Source: JALYUA01 sp038229875 (GTDB taxonomy: Bacteria; Acidobacteriota; Thermoanaerobaculia; UBA5066; Gp7-AA6). Taken from it: a DNA stretch of 17,120 nucleotides. Positions 14,221 through 17,120 of this stretch are shown here, one piece after another. Made by a program: the position numbers and the translations under genes. The stretch lies in assembly GCA_038229875.1 (NCBI GenBank), contig JBBROA010000092.1, positions 1 to 17,120 on the forward strand. Reading direction: 5' to 3'. The notes under the pieces were generated by a model. It made no database searches and was not told the DNA's origin. It saw nothing but the letters and a program-made list of their open reading frames with translations. Numbering within the stretch: position 1 is the stretch's first letter; each line of letters opens with the position of its first letter.

Positions 14221-15467
14221 GCCGCCGAGTTCTCGTCCTGGCGCCGGAGCCGATCCGCCACAGGATGGCGGGGATGGGAATCCGGGCGCTCGAGCTCGCT
14301 CGCGCCCTGCAGGCAGAATTCGACGTCCTCCTGCTCGTGCCGAACGACGCGGGAGAAGCGGCGGAAGTCTCGGGCACGGTCGCCGTGCAGACGGCGGCGG
14401 CGGGGGCCCTCGGGGACGCCTCGCGGGGAGCTCACGCGGCGGTCGTGTCCGGCCACGCGGCAAACTGGTGGTTTCATCAGGCGCCGGATATCCCGGTCGC
14501 GGTCGACCTCTACGATCCCTTCTTCGTCGAGAACCTGCACTACGCGGAGGTTTTGGGGGAGGAGACGGCCCGGCACGACCGGGCGACGCTCGCGCTCGCG
14601 CTGTCGAGGGGCGACTTTTTTCTCTGTGCGTCGCCCGAGCAGCGCCTGTTCTATGCCGGCGCGCTCTATGCGACGGGACGCATCGGGGCGCGCAACTTCC
14701 CGGTCGATCCTGCGCTCGCAGGGCTCCTCGCGGAGGTCCCGTTCGGCGCGCCCGCGGGGCCCGCCTCCGGAGACGCGGCGAAAGGCCGCCGCGCCATGGG
14801 GCTCCCGGACGGAGGCCCTGTCATCCTTTTCGGGGGGGTCTACGACTGGTACGACCCGGAGATTCTTCTGGACGCGTGGCCGTCGGTCCTCGCGGCGCAT
14901 CCGCAGGCGAAGCTTCTGTTCTTCGAGAACCCGAACCGGGAGAGCACGCCCCAGAAGCTCTATGAACGCGTTCGGGAGCGCGCCGTTGCGCTCGACCCCT
15001 TCGCCCAGTCGATCTTCTTCGCGCCCTGGCTGCCCTACGCGGCGCGCGCGGATCTCTACGCGGCGGTCGATCTCGCGGTCTCCATCGCTTCGCCGGGTCT
15101 CGAGACGGATCTCGCGTTCCGCACGAGGCTTCTCGATGCGGCATGGGGAGGCGTTCCGAGCGTCTCTGTCCACGGCGGCGCGATCGCCCGCGACCTCGAG
15201 GAATCGGGAGCGGGCGTGCAGGCGGAGTCGACCCCTTCTTCCATCTCCGCCGGGATCCGCTCCTGCCTCGCGGACCCGGCCCGCCTGCATCGCGCCTCGA
15301 CCTCCGCCCGCCTCTTTGCGGCCGCGCACGCCTGGAGCGAGGTCGCCGCTCCGCTCCTCGCCTGGTGCCGCACCGCCCGGGTGGACATCGGACGGCTCCC
15401 TTTCCCGGCGCCACCTACCCGGCGCTCCCTCTGGAAGCGCCTGCGGAAAAAAATAACGCGGCGCTGA
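14217..15467 (+). CDS. GT4-like (GT-B) glycosyltransferase with altered EX7E motif
   Basis: A 416-residue protein from GTG 14217, overlapping the previous stop as GTGA. It opens SRRVLVLAPEPIRHRMAGMGIRALELARAL, the N-terminal GT-B strand and glycine loop. DIPVAVDLYDPFFVENL (91-107), a FFLCASPEQRLFY segment (~134-146) and PVILFGGVYDWYDPEILLDAW (201-221) follow the GT4 order. At the donor site, PGLETDLAFRTRLLDAAWGGVPSV (293-316) keeps the first Glu (E296) but has Arg304 where the second Glu of EX7E would be. The tail RRSLWKRLRKKITRR is strongly basic and may contact the membrane. It probably acts on the same glycan as its neighbours; the altered motif makes donor use or activity uncertain. Confidence 0.85.
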   Translation: MSRRVLVLAPEPIRHRMAGMGIRALELARALQAEFDVLLLVPNDAGEAAEVSGTVAVQTAAAGALGDASRGAHAAVVSGHAANWWFHQAPDIPVAVDLYDPFFVENLHYAEVLGEETARHDRATLALALSRGDFFLCASPEQRLFYAGALYATGRIGARNFPVDPALAGLLAEVPFGAPAGPASGDAAKGRRAMGLPDGGPVILFGGVYDWYDPEILLDAWPSVLAAHPQAKLLFFENPNRESTPQKLYERVRERAVALDPFAQSIFFAPWLPYAARADLYAAVDLAVSIASPGLETDLAFRTRLLDAAWGGVPSVSVHGGAIARDLEESGAGVQAESTPSSISAGIRSCLADPARLHRASTSARLFAAAHAWSEVAAPLLAWCRTARVDIGRLPFPAPPTRRSLWKRLRKKITRR

Positions 15468-15537
15468 TCCGGAGAAGAGTGGCATCTCATTCCACGTCGA
15501 GACCCTCTCAGACTCGATGGTCTGCCCCTCACCCTTG

Positions 15538-15583
15538 CCCTCTCCCCCGGCGCGGCCGAGAGAGGGAGCAGAAGGGAGCAGAG
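15538..15583 (+). repeat. REP-like imperfect hairpin and adjoining 10-nt tandem repeat
   Basis: CCCTCTC (15538-15544) pairs with GAGAGGG (15560-15566) around a GC-rich 15-nt loop, and the left flank reads CCCCTCACCCTTG, a pattern that recalls REP-like elements of high-GC bacteria. Overlapping its right arm, GGGAGCAGAA (15564-15573) is followed by GGGAGCAGAG (15574-15583). There is no T-run, so it is not a standard terminator. It lies in the 175-nt gap (15468-15642) between runs B and C, which holds no gene. Confidence 0.5.
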
Positions 15584-15627
15584 CTGCGGCCCGCAACGGG
15601 AAGCGACGGGGAGCGAAGGGCTGCCTG

Positions 15628-15633
15628 TAAACT
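15628..15633 (+). promoter_or_regulatory. Possible -10 box TAAACT directly before run C
   Basis: TAAACT ends 9 nt before ATG 15643. A start site about 7 nt downstream would leave almost no 5' leader, and the intervening CACCGGCCG has no Shine-Dalgarno, so the mRNA could be leaderless. No -35 match is seen (GACGGG at 17 nt). Confidence 0.35.
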
Positions 15634-15642
15634 CACCGGCCG

Positions 15643-16854
15643 ATGTCGTCCAGCCCCGATCTCTCCGTCGTCATCGTCCACTACCGCGGCGAGGAGCACC
15701 TCCGTGAGTGCCTTCAGGCTCTTCGCGCCGGCGCGGGTCAAGCCCGGACCGAGACGGTCCTCGTCGACAACGGCGGGAGCGACGGGACGGCGGGAGTCCT
15801 GCGGGAGTACCCGGAGGTCCGCGCCGTCCGCGCCGGGGGGAACGTGGGATTTGCCCGCGGCTGCCGGCTTGGTGCGGAGGCAGCCCGGGCGCCGGCGGTG
15901 GCGTTTGTCAACGACGACGCGGCGGTCGAGCCCGGCGCGCTCGAGCGGCTCGCCGCCGCCCTTGCGGCCGCGCCGCCGGACGTCACCGCGGTCGCGGGCC
16001 GTCTCGTGGACCGCGCCGGCGCGAAAAACGATTTCTCGGACGGGTTCCTGACGTTCGACGGCCATGCGTTCCAGGAAGACGCGGGCAAGCCGCTCGGGCA
16101 GCTCCGCGAAACAGCGCCCGGGGAAGAGCGGCTCTTCGCCTGCGGGGGACTGATGGCGGTGCGCCGCGACGAGTTTTTCTCCTCCGGCGGATTCGACGAC
16201 GACTACTTCGCGTACCTCGAAGACGTCGACTTCGGCTGGAGGCAGTGGATCCGGGGCCGGCGGATCCTTTCCGAGCCGCGGGCCGTGGCGCGCCATCGAG
16301 GCGGGGCAACGGGGGAGGCCCTCGGGCTCTACTCGCGAGGGTTCCTCTTCGAGAAGAACGCGTATGCCACGGCTTTCAAGAATTTCGACGAGGAGCACTT
16401 TCGGGCGTTGATGCCGGCCGTGCTCGGAGCCTTCATCGGGCGGATCGCCGAAATGCTCGAGACGCGCAACCCCGACGCGGCCGAGTTGCGCCGCGACCCG
16501 TACGGCGACCCGCGAAGCTCCTCGCGTCCCAACGCGTGGAGAAGCCTCTTCGGAATCTCCTCGGCCGCGCTGCGGGCTCCGCGCGACGCGCGGGTCACTC
16601 TCGACGACCCGCTGACGGTGGCGCACCTCCGCGCGCTCCTCTGGATCCACCGGAACTCCGAGACGCTCTCGGGCAAGCGCCGCGCCGTTCAGGATTCGCG
16701 GCGCCGGACCGACGCGGAGATCTTCGCCCGGTTTCCCCTGCGCATCGTCCAGACGTACCCGGGCGACGAAAGGTTCGACGGGGCGTACTTCCGGGAGCTT
16801 CTCGGCCGCTCTCCGGCGCTCGTCCGTTCGAGCCTCGCGGAGATCTTCGCGTGA
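15643..16854 (+). CDS. GT2-family glycosyltransferase
   Basis: A 403-residue protein from ATG 15643. The GT-A domain has LSVVIVHYRGEEHLRECL, VLVDNGGSDGT (39-49), GGNVGFARGC (65-74), FVNDDA with N-D-D as metal site (90-92), ACGGLMAVRRDEF and FAYLEDVDFGWR (189-200) carrying the ED acid/base pair. This order matches rhamnosyltransferase-type GT2 enzymes. Residues ~265-403 form an extra mostly helical region (LRALLWIHRNSETLSGKRRAVQ) that is not part of the core fold and is unassigned. It heads run C, without an evident Shine-Dalgarno, and overlaps the next GT by 4 nt. It likely extends the same surface glycan; donor sugar unknown. Confidence 0.92.
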   Translation: MSSSPDLSVVIVHYRGEEHLRECLQALRAGAGQARTETVLVDNGGSDGTAGVLREYPEVRAVRAGGNVGFARGCRLGAEAARAPAVAFVNDDAAVEPGALERLAAALAAAPPDVTAVAGRLVDRAGAKNDFSDGFLTFDGHAFQEDAGKPLGQLRETAPGEERLFACGGLMAVRRDEFFSSGGFDDDYFAYLEDVDFGWRQWIRGRRILSEPRAVARHRGGATGEALGLYSRGFLFEKNAYATAFKNFDEEHFRALMPAVLGAFIGRIAEMLETRNPDAAELRRDPYGDPRSSSRPNAWRSLFGISSAALRAPRDARVTLDDPLTVAHLRALLWIHRNSETLSGKRRAVQDSRRRTDAEIFARFPLRIVQTYPGDERFDGAYFRELLGRSPALVRSSLAEIFA

Positions 16855-17120
16855 CGCCGCCTCTTTTCTCCGTCGTCATACCGACGTTCGAACGCCCCGA
16901 CACCCTGTTCCAGGTCTTAGACGCGCTCGGAGTACAGGCGTCGCCGCCGCCGTTCGAAGTGGTCGTGGTCGATGACGGATCGAAGGACGACACGGCGGCG
17001 AGGCTCGCCCGGCATCGTCCGAAGTATCCGTTCCGTTTCTTCTCGCAGAAAAACGGGGGTCCCGCCGCCGCGCGCAACCGGGGCGTCTCGTCCGCCCGGG
17101 GCCGGTTCGTTCTCTTTCTC
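16851..17120 (+). CDS. GT2-family glycosyltransferase, N-terminal part (3' cut by window edge)
   Basis: GTG 16851 overlaps the previous stop as GTGA, and the frame stays open to the edge for 90 codons. The visible part is a textbook GT2 start: FSVVIPTFERPDTLFQVLDAL, then VVVVDDGSKDDTAARL (first nucleotide-binding acids), then NGGPAAARNRGVSSARGRFVLFL, which ends exactly where the DXD motif is expected. This is a true gene start rather than a shadow because of the motif order and the coupled overlap. The rest of the protein and any specificity region are outside the window. Confidence 0.9.
   Translation, partial: MTPPLFSVVIPTFERPDTLFQVLDALGVQASPPPFEVVVVDDGSKDDTAARLARHRPKYPFRFFSQKNGGPAAARNRGVSSARGRFVLFL

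Noticed and set aside
15468..15537. Intrinsic terminator after the run B GT4 gene
   Set aside because: Only short imperfect stems (for example GTGG/CCAC) and no T-run are present.
1..17120. CRISPR arrays, tRNA/rRNA genes, insertion sequences or integrases
   Set aside because: No regularly spaced identical repeats, no cloverleaf or rRNA signatures, and no transposase or integrase motifs were seen while reading the window.

Overview
The window is very GC-rich DNA with gene after gene on the + strand and no credible gene on the - strand. The best guess for the source is a high-GC Gram-negative bacterium. Acidobacteriota, perhaps Thermoanaerobaculia-like, is favoured because the large secreted PKD protein carries a C-terminal domain (LCLN ... 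FWVFYGALS ... EYTITV) that I associate from memory with hypothetical proteins of that group. That assignment is an inference, not a measurement.

Layout. (1) Positions 3-200 hold the C-terminal end of an unrecognised gene, closed by a strong hairpin-T terminator (216-247). (2) Positions 396-5582 hold one giant secreted or surface protein of about 1,730 residues: signal peptide, propeller-like N-terminal region, about eight PKD/Ig-like modules, and two copies of a roughly 110-residue domain, one internal and one exactly at the C-terminus. A second strong terminator follows (5609-5639). (3) From 5796 to beyond the right edge lies a surface-polysaccharide (O-antigen-like) biosynthesis and export cluster in three tightly packed runs. 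Run A (5796-12291): radical SAM/SPASM enzyme, Wzt-type ABC ATPase with a C-terminal glycan-binding domain, SAM-dependent methyltransferase with an extra N-terminal domain, GT4 glycosyltransferase, GT2 glycosyltransferase, GNAT acyltransferase. Run B (12334-15467): a PIG-L deacetylase-GT2 fusion with a C-terminal coiled coil, then a GT4-like glycosyltransferase. Run C (15643 to the edge): two GT2 glycosyltransferases, the second cut by the window end.

How it may work together. The glycosyltransferases would build a glycan on a lipid carrier. The PIG-L domain and the GNAT could trim and re-acylate an amino sugar. The methyltransferase, coupled by overlap to the Wzt-type ATPase, could cap the chain so that the Wzt C-terminal domain recognises it for export. 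The matching Wzm permease is not in the window. The radical SAM enzyme is the least predictable member; its N-terminal region resembles PqqD-like peptide-recognition domains.

Within runs most genes overlap by 4 nt with GTG or TTG starts, while each run begins with ATG. A TAGAAT or TAAACT box precedes each run head and may be its -10 element. I saw no rRNA, tRNA, CRISPR, transposase or integrase.
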